Below, one piece after another: positions 1 through 7,418 of a stretch of DNA of 28,089 nt. The stretch comes from DAOTZS01 sp034434335. GTDB lineage: Bacteria > Chloroflexota > Anaerolineae > CG2-30-64-16. Position numbers and translations under genes: made by a program. The stretch lies in the NCBI GenBank assembly GCA_034434335.1, contig DAOTZS010000060.1, positions 1 through 28,089 of the forward strand. Direction: 5' to 3'. Below the pieces are notes generated by a model. The model searched no databases and was not told the origin of the DNA. It saw nothing but the letters and a program-made list of their open reading frames with translations. How positions within the stretch are numbered: the first letter of the stretch is position 1; every line of letters starts with the position of its first letter.

Positions 1-1805
1 TCTACATCCACGAAGGCCGGCCGGCTGGGCAACCCGGGCATCGTGCGCATGGCGCCGCAGAGCGGGTAGAGGAAGCCCGCCCCGACGCTGGCACGGATGT
101 CGCGGATAGGCAGCCGCCACCCGCGCGGCGCGCCCTTCATCTTCGGATCATGGGTGAAGGAAAGGTGGGTCTTGGCCATGTTGACCGGCAGTTTGTCGTA
201 GCCCATAGCGGTGTAGAGCTCGATTTTTTGCTCCGCCTCCGGCATGTAGTCCACGCCATCAGCGCGGTAGATTTCGCGGGCGATAGTCTCGATCTTCTCC
301 TTGATGGGGATGTCCAGCGGGTAGAGGAAGCGGAACTGGCTGGGGAGCTCGCAGGCCTTGACCACTGCTTCGGCCAGCGCGGCGCCACCCTCGCCGCCCT
401 TGGCCCACACCTCGCTGACCAAGCAGTCAAAGGCACCGGCCTTCATCGCCGCTTCCTTGATAACGCCAATCTCCCGCTCCGTATCTGTGTTGAAGCGGTT
501 GATGGCGACAACCACTGGCACGCCGAACTTCTGGACGTTCTCCACGTGCTGGATCAGGTTGGGCAGGCCCTTCTTGAGAAGTTCCACGTCCTCCTGGGTG
601 TAGGCCGGATCCAGGGGTCTCCCGGGGATGACCTCAGGCCCGCCGCCGTGCATCTTCAGCGCCCGTATCGAACAGACCAGGATGACGCAGTTGGGGATGA
701 GGCCCGAGTAGCGACACTTGATATTGAAGAACTTCTCTGTGCCGCAGTCGGCGCCGAAGCCGGATTCGGTGACCACGTAGCCATCGGGCCCCATCAGTTT
801 GAGGGCAATCTGGTCAGCGATGATGGAAGAGTTGCCATGCGCAATGTTGGCGAAGGGTCCGGCATGGACAAAGACAGGGGTGCCCTCCAGGGTCTGCATC
901 AGGTTGGGCATCAGGGCGTCTTTCATCAGCACGGTCATCGCGCCGGCGACTTTCAGGTCCTCGGCTGTCAGCGGCCTTCCGTCTCTGGAGAAGCCCCAGA
1001 CGATACGCGCCAGCCGCTCCCGCAGGTCGGCCAGCCCTTTATATCCATCTACCAGCGCCAGGATAGCCATGATCTCGGAGGCGACGGTGATGTCATAGCC
1101 CGTGACGCGCGGGACACCATCAGTGCCGTGGGGGAGTTGCTCTACTACCTCCCGCAGCGTGTTCCCATTGGGCAGCGGCTTATCAGCCTGGCCGGCCTGC
1201 AGGCCGATGACGACGTTGCGCAGCGCCCGGTCGTTGACGTCCACCACCCGGTTCCAGAGGATGGATTTGGGGTCGATATTCAGACGGGGGATCTCCGGGC
1301 AGAAGCGGGCCAACTGCTCGTCGGTAAGTTCTCTCTCGTGCAGGATACGAGCGTCAATAGCGGCCGCCAGCAGGTTGTGGGCCACGCCCACGGCATGGAT
1401 GTCACCAGTGAGGTGAAGGTTGAAGTCCTCCATCGGCACCACCTGAGAGTATCCACCGCCGGCCGCACCCCCCTTGATACCGAAGGTGGGCCCCATAGAC
1501 GGCTGGCGGATGCAGGTGAAGACCCTCTTGCCAATATAACCCAATGCCTGGCTGACGCCGATAGTGGTGACCGTTTTGCCCTCCCCCAGCGGCGTGGGGG
1601 TGATAGCTGTTACATCTACATACTTGCCATTTGGCCTGTCTTTCAGCCGCTGAAGCACATCCAGATGCACCTTGGCCTTCCACTTGCCGTAGAGGTCCAG
1701 GTCATCCTCGGCAAGGCCAGCTTTCTGGGCAATTTCCACGATGGGGATGAGTTCGGCGGCCTGAGCAATCTCAATGTCGCTAGGTACGGGGTTCAGACGC
1801 TTCAT
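1..1805 (-). CDS. fhs: Formate-tetrahydrofolate ligase (3' end cut by window)
   Basis: Formate-tetrahydrofolate ligase makes 10-formyl-THF from formate, THF and ATP in the cytoplasm, feeding one-carbon metabolism or the methyl branch of the Wood-Ljungdahl pathway. Read on the minus strand from ATG 1805, residues 69-78 hold the P-loop TPTPLGEGKT. Further on come the family signatures VVPMEDFNLHLTGDIHAV, NLMQTLEGTPVFVHAGPF and IRDIRASVGAGFLYPL. The frame stays open for 601 codons and leaves the window just after MPGLPSRPAF, so only about 15-25 C-terminal residues should be missing. The start is set by AGGAGG (plus 1816-1821), 10 nt upstream. The N-terminus (PVPSDIEIAQ) and length resemble the longer form fused in eukaryotic C1-THF synthases rather than the usual ~557-residue bacterial enzyme. 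The neighbouring protease gene is divergent, so nothing here indicates an operon partner. Confidence 0.97.
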   Translation of the reverse strand, partial: MKRLNPVPSDIEIAQAAELIPIVEIAQKAGLAEDDLDLYGKWKAKVHLDVLQRLKDRPNGKYVDVTAITPTPLGEGKTVTTIGVSQALGYIGKRVFTCIRQPSMGPTFGIKGGAAGGGYSQVVPMEDFNLHLTGDIHAVGVAHNLLAAAIDARILHERELTDEQLARFCPEIPRLNIDPKSILWNRVVDVNDRALRNVVIGLQAGQADKPLPNGNTLREVVEQLPHGTDGVPRVTGYDITVASEIMAILALVDGYKGLADLRERLARIVWGFSRDGRPLTAEDLKVAGAMTVLMKDALMPNLMQTLEGTPVFVHAGPFANIAHGNSSIIADQIALKLMGPDGYVVTESGFGADCGTEKFFNIKCRYSGLIPNCVILVCSIRALKMHGGGPEVIPGRPLDPAYTQEDVELLKKGLPNLIQHVENVQKFGVPVVVAINRFNTDTEREIGVIKEAAMKAGAFDCLVSEVWAKGGEGGAALAEAVVKACELPSQFRFLYPLDIPIKEKIETIAREIYRADGVDYMPEAEQKIELYTAMGYDKLPVNMAKTHLSFTHDPKMKGAPRGWRLPIRDIRASVGAGFLYPLCGAMRTMPGLPSRPAFVDV

Positions 1806-1899
1806 TGATTCTCGACCTCCTTTGGGTTATATGATCTGGTGGCTCGTCACTCCATTGAGCTTTGTAAGCCAGGACTATTGCTCTGAAAAAACACAGCTT

Positions 1900-1927
1900 A
1901 TCGCGCGAGCTACTCCAGGCGCGCGAT
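1900..1927 (-). promoter_or_regulatory. GC-rich hairpin in the presumed fhs leader
   Basis: The arms atcgcgcg (1900-1907) and cgcgcgat (1920-1927) are perfect 8-bp complements around a 12-nt loop. On the minus strand the hairpin is followed about 9 nt later by a run of six T (within 1886-1893), about 80 nt before the fhs start. That would fit an attenuator or an upstream terminator, but the T-run is not adjacent to the stem, so the role is uncertain. Confidence 0.3.
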
Positions 1928-2105
1928 GACTGATCCTCACGCCACAGTTGTCAGGTAAATACTTCGGACGCAAACTAGACCCCATCATAACATCGGGGTA
2001 TGATAGACGTCCATGATGAGGGTCATATCCTTCAGCCCCCCGGGTTCGTGAAACAATCTACCTGGCGGCCGTGACGTCTGCATGTCTTTTACGTCTCAAC
2101 AGGTA

Positions 2106-2126
2106 AAGCGAGCTTCCAGCTTGCTT
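2106..2126. repeat. Dispersed small palindrome (agcttccagct type)
   Basis: The arms aagcgagct (2106-2114) and agcttgctt (2118-2126) pair at 8 of 9 positions (one G.T) around a 3-nt loop. The core, agcttccagct, is a variant of the ggcttccagcc core found three times at 23233-23343 and of the ggctttcaagcc palindrome near 21925. It lies just upstream of the C25 gene. Confidence 0.45.
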
Positions 2127-2181
2127 GGCACGGGGAACACAGTGCGGTCAGACCCCGAGCCATTCTGAGGATGGTAGATAA

Positions 2182-5100
2182 ATGCCTGTGTCCAATCACT
2201 CGAAGTGGTTCCTGGTGCGGCTCTATACCTGGGCCAGGCGACCCTTGTCCATAGGTTGCCTGGCAGCAGCCGTCCTTATGCTTGTCCTGTCCACGGTTTC
2301 TGTCGCCGGATCGCAACCCGAGGCGGGGGTCAGGTTGCTGGCTGCCGATTCAGATGGCGTGACCCTGGAAGTGCTGGTGCCCAATTATCAGAGTATAACT
2401 TTAACCGGGGCCGATGGTCAGAGCTATGTGCAGCTGAGTATCCCTGGCTACATCTCGGTGGGGCTGCCAGGCCAACCGGCCCTGCCTCAGCGCAGCGTGC
2501 TGATCGCTGTCCCCCCTGCTGCGAAGCTCTCTCTCGATATTGAGGTGCTGGCCGAACAGCATACTCATCTGTCCTGGCCTGTCTACCCGGCCCCTGCCCT
2601 GGTGGCCGACCCGTCTACCGATGATCCTGCCCTGGCCACCGGCGTGCGCGAGGTATTCGTGCGCGATGAGCGCTCATACCTGGCGAGCGGTGCCGTGCCC
2701 GAAACCCTGGCTGTTTTGGAAGAGGCCGGCTATATGCGCGATCATCGGTTGGCGCGCCTGACCCTCTATCCCCTACAGTATATCTCGGCCACAGGTCATC
2801 TGCGCCATGTGCAGCGCATGCGAGTGCATGTTATCTTCTCAGAAGGCAAAATTCTGGCCCCCCAGCCCACCTTTGAGGACCCAGGTGGGTTCAGTGCCCT
2901 GGTGGCCGCGGCGGTGGTCAACCCTCAACAGGTGGAGATGTGGCGGGCTAACCCACCTGCGCCTGCAGCCCCGCCGGCCACCCTTCCCTTTGAGCAGCCC
3001 CGCTATCGGATCACCACGCGCCAGGCTGGCATCTACCAGCTCACCTATGCCGATCTGACAGGGGCCGGGTTGCCTGTGGCGACCCTCGACCCCCGCCATC
3101 TGCGCGTCTATCACGGCCCTGATGAGCTGGCCATCGAAGTAGTAGGCGAGGAGGACGGCCGCTTCGACCCGGCTGATGTGGTCCGCTTCTATGCCGAAAA
3201 AGTGGAGAGCTTCTTCACCGACAGGAACAACTACTGGCTGGTGATCGGCGATGGGCCGGGCCGGCGCATGAGCCGGCGCAGCGCGGCGCCCCAAGGGGCA
3301 ACTCCTGCCCCTGGCTTTCTATGGACCCAGCACTATGAAGAGAACGTTTTCTACCGCAGCAGCATGCCGATGGCTTCCGACGTAGACCACTGGTATTGGG
3401 GACAGACATACGTGCTCAGCCGCGGCTCGGTGGTGACCCTGACCGTGCCGTTCACCGTTGAGCATCCATTGCTTGCAGGAAGTGCCACCCTTGTGCTGGA
3501 AGCCTGGGGCGCATCCAGCGACGCGCGCGTCAATCCAGACCACCACTGGCGCGTCTACGTCAACGACACGGCTGTAGGGGACCTGTATTGGGACGGAGCC
3601 GTGGCCTATCGCTCCTCTCTGAGCTTTGACCAGTCGCTGTTGCACGCCGGCGCTAACGCCCTGACCCTTTACGCGCCAGGTGATACCGGTGCCAAGGATG
3701 TCAGCAACCAACCCTGGGAAGTATCATGGTTGAATTTCTTCGACCTGACCTATGCTCGGGCCTATCAGGCGGTGGGCGACCGTCTGCCCTTCACACCGCC
3801 ATCCGGGCCGGGCGAGTTCGAGATAGCAGGCTGGTCAGATGCTGAGCTCCTGGTATACGACATTACAGATCCCCGGGCACCAGTGCGCCTGGAAGGGGTG
3901 GCTGTACGACCTGAAGCAGATGGCTATGTGTTACGGATGCACGATCAGGTGCCGGTTGGGGGTGCATACTATGCTGTGGCCGGCCCCGGGATATGGGCTC
4001 CGCTAATGGTGGCGGTGGATTCGCCCTCTGACCTGCACGGCCCAGCCACGGGCGCTGACTACCTTATCATCACCCATGCTGACTTCCGGGAAGGGATCGG
4101 AAGGTTGGCCCAGTTCCGCCGCCAGCAGGGCTTGCGAGTACAGGTGGTGGATGTGCAGGACATCTACGATGAGTTCAATGCCGGCTTGCTGAGCCCCCAT
4201 GCTATCCGCGCGTTCATCAGCTACGCTTACTTCCACTGGCCAACTCCGGCACCGTCCTATGTGCTGCTGGTTGGCGATGGCACTTATGACTTCCTCAACT
4301 ACGAGGGACGCAACGTTCCTACCTTCGTCCCACCCTTCCTGGCGGCCGCTGACCCCATCCTGGGCGAGACCGCAGCTGACAACCGTTATGTAGCCGTCGT
4401 CGGCGATGATCTGATGCCCGACCTGCATCTGGGCCGCTTGCCGGTCAACAGCCAGGCTGAGCTTACTGCCATGGTGGATAAAATCATCACCTATGAGGAG
4501 AGTCCCACCCCCGGCACCTGGCAGAGACGAGCGGTTTTTGTGGCCGACAACCCGGATTCGGCTGGGGATTTCCATCAACTCTCCGATCTGGCGGTCGGCT
4601 ATCTGCCTGGCGAGTTCCAGGTGCAGAAGATCTACCTGGGGTCGGCCGAGTATCCGCTGAGCTTCGCCGCGCGCGCTCAACAGGCCACGCTAGACGCCTT
4701 CAACCAGGGAGCCCTGCTGTTCAACTACGTGGGCCACAGCTCCATCGGCAACTGGGCCAGCGAGCTGCTTTTTGGGGTCACTTCCCTGGCACAACTCACC
4801 AACAGCGGCCGTTATCCTGTCGTCCTGCCGATGACCTGCCTGGAAGGATCCTATCACAACCCACGCTTTCCCAGCCTGGGCGAGAATGTGGTGCGCCTGT
4901 CGGGGCGGGGTGCAGTTGCCAGTTGGTCCCCCACCGGGTTAGGAGTGGCCAGCGGGCACGACTACCTGCACCAGGGTTTCTATGAAGCTGTCTTTAACCA
5001 GGGCCTGCGCCGCCTGGGCCCGGCAACCACCGCCGGCAAGCTCAACCTCTTCATTAACGGGCGCTTCCCCGACGGCACACCCCGTTTCCACGACCTGCTT

Positions 5101-6372
5101 GACACTTACGTCCTGTTAGGTGACCCTGCCACATCGCTTCTCCTATCAGAGGCTCAGCTCAGCGTGGTGGGGAGCGGGCCAGCGGGCCAGCTCTCCCTGG
5201 GTGACCCCGTGACCTACACTTTCAGCTACAGCAATGGTGGCCCGATAGGTGTCAGTAACCTGGTCCTGACGGCTACCCTGCCTGCCCATCTGGAGGAGGC
5301 AGCCTGGAGCAGCAGCGATCCGATGTTGAGCCTGCGCCCGGGCACGCGTTTCACCTGGGATCTGGCCGTGTTGGGCCCTGGAGCCGGCGGCCAGGTGACG
5401 ATCACCGGCCGCGTGGCGTGGGACCTGACGGCCGCCGATCTCCCATTTAGTGTCGAACTGACGGTCAGCAGCCCATGGCCAGAGTCGGACTACAGTGACA
5501 ACCGCGCCGGGCCTCTGATCCTCTCCCTGGCCCCTGCGGACCTGGCGTTAAAGCAGTCCTTACAACCTGCCTCTGCTGTGCAGCCGGGCCAGATGGTGAC
5601 CTTTACCCTGGCGTGCCTTAATAACGGGCCCGGCTCTGCTGGTGGCATCACCCTGACCCTGCCCCTGCCATTCCCGCTGCAGGATCTGCGCCTCTCGAAC
5701 AGCGGGGTGGCAGCCACCTTGCGGCCAGGCCTCCCTTACGTGTGGGATCTGGCACCCATGCGCGTGGGCGACGTTGCCCGGCTGGTGGTCAGCGGCCTGA
5801 TCCCTACCACCTTGCCCTTAGGGCCCTCGGCCTGGAGTGTAGCAGGGTGGATCGGCACCACCTGGCTGGACCCCAACCCCGACAACAATCGCGGAGAAGC
5901 CAGCACCCTGACCATCCTGATCAGGGACCAGTTTGAGCCCGACGATGGGCCTGGACAGGCCACACGTGTGACGCTGCCTGTTAGGGAGCATCGCCATAGC
6001 TACTATCCAGAAGGGGATCAGGATTGGGTAGTGTTTGGCGCAGTCGCTGGCCGCTCTTATCTCATCCGCGCCAATGTCCTGACCGACAAGGGCAACATGA
6101 TGCTACTTCTGGCGGATGCCGCGGGGAACCTGGTGGCCAAGAGCGATGATCAACCTGTGGGGAGCGGTATATCGCTGATCCTCTGGACGGCACCAGCCAG
6201 CGGCGATTACTACTTGATGGCGACATCCTATACATCTCCTCCTGGTCTCAACTACGACCTGAAGATCGCCCCGGTCGAGCGTACTCATCTGCCTCTCCTC
6301 ATGGCCGGAGCTGAGGCTTCGGAGTTGGTCAGCTCTGGTTCTGGGGCAGTTTCTTCTCCGGCCCTCCCCTGA
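2182..6372 (+). CDS. Secreted C25-family (gingipain/PorU-like) cysteine protease with DUF11-like and PPC-like domains
   Basis: This 1396-residue exported protein starts with a basic region and a hydrophobic segment (about residues 25-43) followed by VAGSQ, a signal peptide. A C25 propeptide-like region follows (residues ~50-120, including PGQPALPQRSVLIAVPP). Next is a PorU-like beta domain (about 275-360, YRITTRQAGIYQL to NNYWLVIGDGPGRRM). The caspase-like catalytic domain begins near residue 626 (DYLIITHADF) and includes VGDGTYDF near 697. The catalytic dyad is predicted as His852 in NYVGHSS and Cys886 in MTCLEGS; the 34-residue spacing is close to gingipain R (His211/Cys244). Two DUF11/CARDB-like repeats start near 992 and 1119, and a pre-peptidase C-terminal-like domain near 1250 (DQFEPDDGP). 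HLPLLM lies near the C-terminus. GAGG at 2167-2170 supports the start. Substrate unknown. Confidence 0.9.
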   Translation: MPVSNHSKWFLVRLYTWARRPLSIGCLAAAVLMLVLSTVSVAGSQPEAGVRLLAADSDGVTLEVLVPNYQSITLTGADGQSYVQLSIPGYISVGLPGQPALPQRSVLIAVPPAAKLSLDIEVLAEQHTHLSWPVYPAPALVADPSTDDPALATGVREVFVRDERSYLASGAVPETLAVLEEAGYMRDHRLARLTLYPLQYISATGHLRHVQRMRVHVIFSEGKILAPQPTFEDPGGFSALVAAAVVNPQQVEMWRANPPAPAAPPATLPFEQPRYRITTRQAGIYQLTYADLTGAGLPVATLDPRHLRVYHGPDELAIEVVGEEDGRFDPADVVRFYAEKVESFFTDRNNYWLVIGDGPGRRMSRRSAAPQGATPAPGFLWTQHYEENVFYRSSMPMASDVDHWYWGQTYVLSRGSVVTLTVPFTVEHPLLAGSATLVLEAWGASSDARVNPDHHWRVYVNDTAVGDLYWDGAVAYRSSLSFDQSLLHAGANALTLYAPGDTGAKDVSNQPWEVSWLNFFDLTYARAYQAVGDRLPFTPPSGPGEFEIAGWSDAELLVYDITDPRAPVRLEGVAVRPEADGYVLRMHDQVPVGGAYYAVAGPGIWAPLMVAVDSPSDLHGPATGADYLIITHADFREGIGRLAQFRRQQGLRVQVVDVQDIYDEFNAGLLSPHAIRAFISYAYFHWPTPAPSYVLLVGDGTYDFLNYEGRNVPTFVPPFLAAADPILGETAADNRYVAVVGDDLMPDLHLGRLPVNSQAELTAMVDKIITYEESPTPGTWQRRAVFVADNPDSAGDFHQLSDLAVGYLPGEFQVQKIYLGSAEYPLSFAARAQQATLDAFNQGALLFNYVGHSSIGNWASELLFGVTSLAQLTNSGRYPVVLPMTCLEGSYHNPRFPSLGENVVRLSGRGAVASWSPTGLGVASGHDYLHQGFYEAVFNQGLRRLGPATTAGKLNLFINGRFPDGTPRFHDLLDTYVLLGDPATSLLLSEAQLSVVGSGPAGQLSLGDPVTYTFSYSNGGPIGVSNLVLTATLPAHLEEAAWSSSDPMLSLRPGTRFTWDLAVLGPGAGGQVTITGRVAWDLTAADLPFSVELTVSSPWPESDYSDNRAGPLILSLAPADLALKQSLQPASAVQPGQMVTFTLACLNNGPGSAGGITLTLPLPFPLQDLRLSNSGVAATLRPGLPYVWDLAPMRVGDVARLVVSGLIPTTLPLGPSAWSVAGWIGTTWLDPNPDNNRGEASTLTILIRDQFEPDDGPGQATRVTLPVREHRHSYYPEGDQDWVVFGAVAGRSYLIRANVLTDKGNMMLLLADAAGNLVAKSDDQPVGSGISLILWTAPASGDYYLMATSYTSPPGLNYDLKIAPVERTHLPLLMAGAEASELVSSGSGAVSSPALP

Positions 6373-6420
6373 GCTGCTGTCAGGCCTCGTCACTCGTAAG
6401 CAAATCGTAAGCTTGACCCA

Positions 6421-6450
6421 TTGACGAAACCCGCCCTTACTCGCTATACT
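6421..6450 (+). promoter_or_regulatory. Sigma70-type promoter
   Basis: TTGACG (6421-6426) and TATACT (6445-6450) are separated by 18 bp, close to the sigma70 consensus. The next gene in this direction is the receiver-domain protein at 6721, leaving a long leader that holds the 6479-6562 hairpin. Confidence 0.55.
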
Positions 6451-6478
6451 AATCTCGCAAGTATTGTGAGTACATGGG

Positions 6479-6562
6479 GGATGGTTCAATTCGCCAGGAA
6501 ATTGGTTTATACTTTGAAGGCCCGGGGAGGCAGAAAGTGTCAACCAATTTTTTGAACCATCC
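6479..6562 (+). promoter_or_regulatory. Nested inverted repeat / long RNA hairpin in leader
   Basis: The inner arms, 6499-6515 and 6534-6550, are complementary at 15 of 17 positions around an 18-nt GC-rich loop. The outer arms, ggatggttcaa (6479-6489) and ttgaaccatcc (6552-6562), match perfectly at 11 of 11. Nine unpaired bases lie between outer and inner arms on the left, and one on the right. The element sits about 20 nt after the predicted transcription start and about 160 nt before the start codon. It could be a cis-regulatory RNA, a small RNA or a remnant of a miniature mobile element. Confidence 0.6.
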
Positions 6563-6720
6563 TGTATATGGGCATGCTGATTTGGGCCGTGCGTGTCGGC
6601 CTGGCTCATGCATCCGGGCAGAGGCTCCGCTTTCTTGGGCTTTAGGCGTTCCCGGCACAATGGGCGAACCGGTGGCTTGACAGCATATCAGCCCATGGTG
6701 CTCAGCGAAAGAGGTGCAGT

Positions 6721-7197
6721 ATGGCATATCAGGATCAGGTGGAGATGGCTCCCGTGCTGCCGGAGCCCCGACGTGAGGAACGCCGTAGGCCATGGCCCGA
6801 GGCGCCGGCTGAGCAGATCACTGTGTTATGCATTTCGGAGAACGTCGAGTTAGCGAAGCTGGATGTGGTGCCACCCCTTAGAGAAGCGGGGCTGAAAGTT
6901 GAGCTGCGGGAAGCAGATGCCCGGAAGCCTCTGAACCTGGACAACGGATCCTATGGGCTGATTGTGCTAGACGTCAGCGATCCAGAAGGCCCCGGGTATG
7001 AGATCTGCATGCGCTCGCGGCATGTGAGCCGGCTGCCGATTATGCTGGTACTGCGTGGTGCGGCGCGTGATGATGTGTTGCGCGTGTTCCAGGCAGGGGC
7101 CGATGCCTATGTCGTTTTCCCCTTTGACCCGCGGGAGTTTCTGGCGCGGCTGGGTGCTCTGCTGCGACGTAGGCCGCAGAGGCCGGGCATGGTGTGA
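6721..7197 (+). CDS. Degenerate response-regulator receiver-domain protein
   Basis: This 158-residue protein has a ~35-residue charged, proline-rich N-terminus and one CheY-like receiver domain (residues ~36-152), with no output domain. The domain shows the alternating beta/alpha pattern: ITVLCISEN, LIVLDVSD, LPIMLVLRG, ADAYVVFPFDPREFLARL. The phospho-acceptor position is kept (Asp84 in LDVSD). Other receiver residues are changed: the acidic pair after beta1 is SEN, the beta4 Ser/Thr region reads VLRG, and the conserved Lys before PFDP is Phe. It may therefore bind a partner without normal phosphotransfer. AGAGG about 6 nt upstream supports the start. A strong terminator follows at 7274. No cognate kinase is adjacent; the partial hybrid kinase at 27117 is about 20 kb away. 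Confidence 0.8.
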   Translation: MAYQDQVEMAPVLPEPRREERRRPWPEAPAEQITVLCISENVELAKLDVVPPLREAGLKVELREADARKPLNLDNGSYGLIVLDVSDPEGPGYEICMRSRHVSRLPIMLVLRGAARDDVLRVFQAGADAYVVFPFDPREFLARLGALLRRRPQRPGMV

Positions 7198-7273
7198 GTT
7201 GGTCGCTCGGACCCGCCCAGGCGTGAAACGTCAGGGCTAAGGTCTGACTCATCTCTGATAGGTGGCTCTCTTG

Positions 7274-7303
7274 AGGCCCACGGTAACTACCGTGGGCCTT
7301 TTT
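7274..7303 (+). terminator. Intrinsic terminator
   Basis: The arms aggcccacggta (7274-7285) and taccgtgggcct (7288-7299) are perfect 12-bp complements, followed directly by a T-run through 7303. It ends the receiver-domain transcript and separates it from the subtilase promoter. Confidence 0.9.
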
Positions 7304-7336
7304 ATTATATTCTTTCTGGTCAGGACCTTTATCCTA

Positions 7337-7365
7337 TTGAGAATTGCACCCTCTCCAGGCATAAT
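7337..7365 (+). promoter_or_regulatory. Sigma70-type promoter of the subtilase gene
   Basis: TTGAGA (7337-7342) and CATAAT (7360-7365) are separated by exactly 17 bp. Transcription would start near 7372, about 47 nt before the chosen ATG at 7419. It lies just after the intrinsic terminator, so the subtilase has its own transcription unit. Confidence 0.75.
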
Positions 7366-7418
7366 GAAGGTGGTTCGGCAAGGAGCGCACCATCACAAAC
7401 TGGAGAGTGGGGGCATTT

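Larger units (their letters stand above)
1806..2181. other. Divergent intergenic region between fhs and the C25 protease gene
   Basis: This 376-base gap carries the upstream regions of both divergent genes; I see no gene in it. It holds a GC-rich inverted repeat at 1900-1927, a small inverted repeat at 1984-2004 whose arms read TATGAT on each strand, and a short palindrome at 2106-2126 of the dispersed 'agcttccagct' type. No -35/-10 pair with good spacing is convincing in either direction. Confidence 0.6.
6373..6720 (+). promoter_or_regulatory. Long leader region upstream of the receiver-domain gene
   Basis: This 348-base gap contains a promoter-like pair at 6421-6450 and a nested inverted repeat at 6479-6562. 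From a predicted transcription start near 6457, the transcript would have an untranslated leader of about 260 nt before the ATG at 6721. Short open frames lie inside it, but none has convincing coding features. Confidence 0.5.

Noticed and set aside
150..1808. A 552-codon plus-strand open frame
   Set aside because: It is antisense to fhs, which has unmistakable family motifs; long antisense frames are expected in GC-rich genes.
6474..6680. A small 68-codon frame in the leader
   Set aside because: It simply translates the inverted repeat, has no Shine-Dalgarno site and no coding signal.
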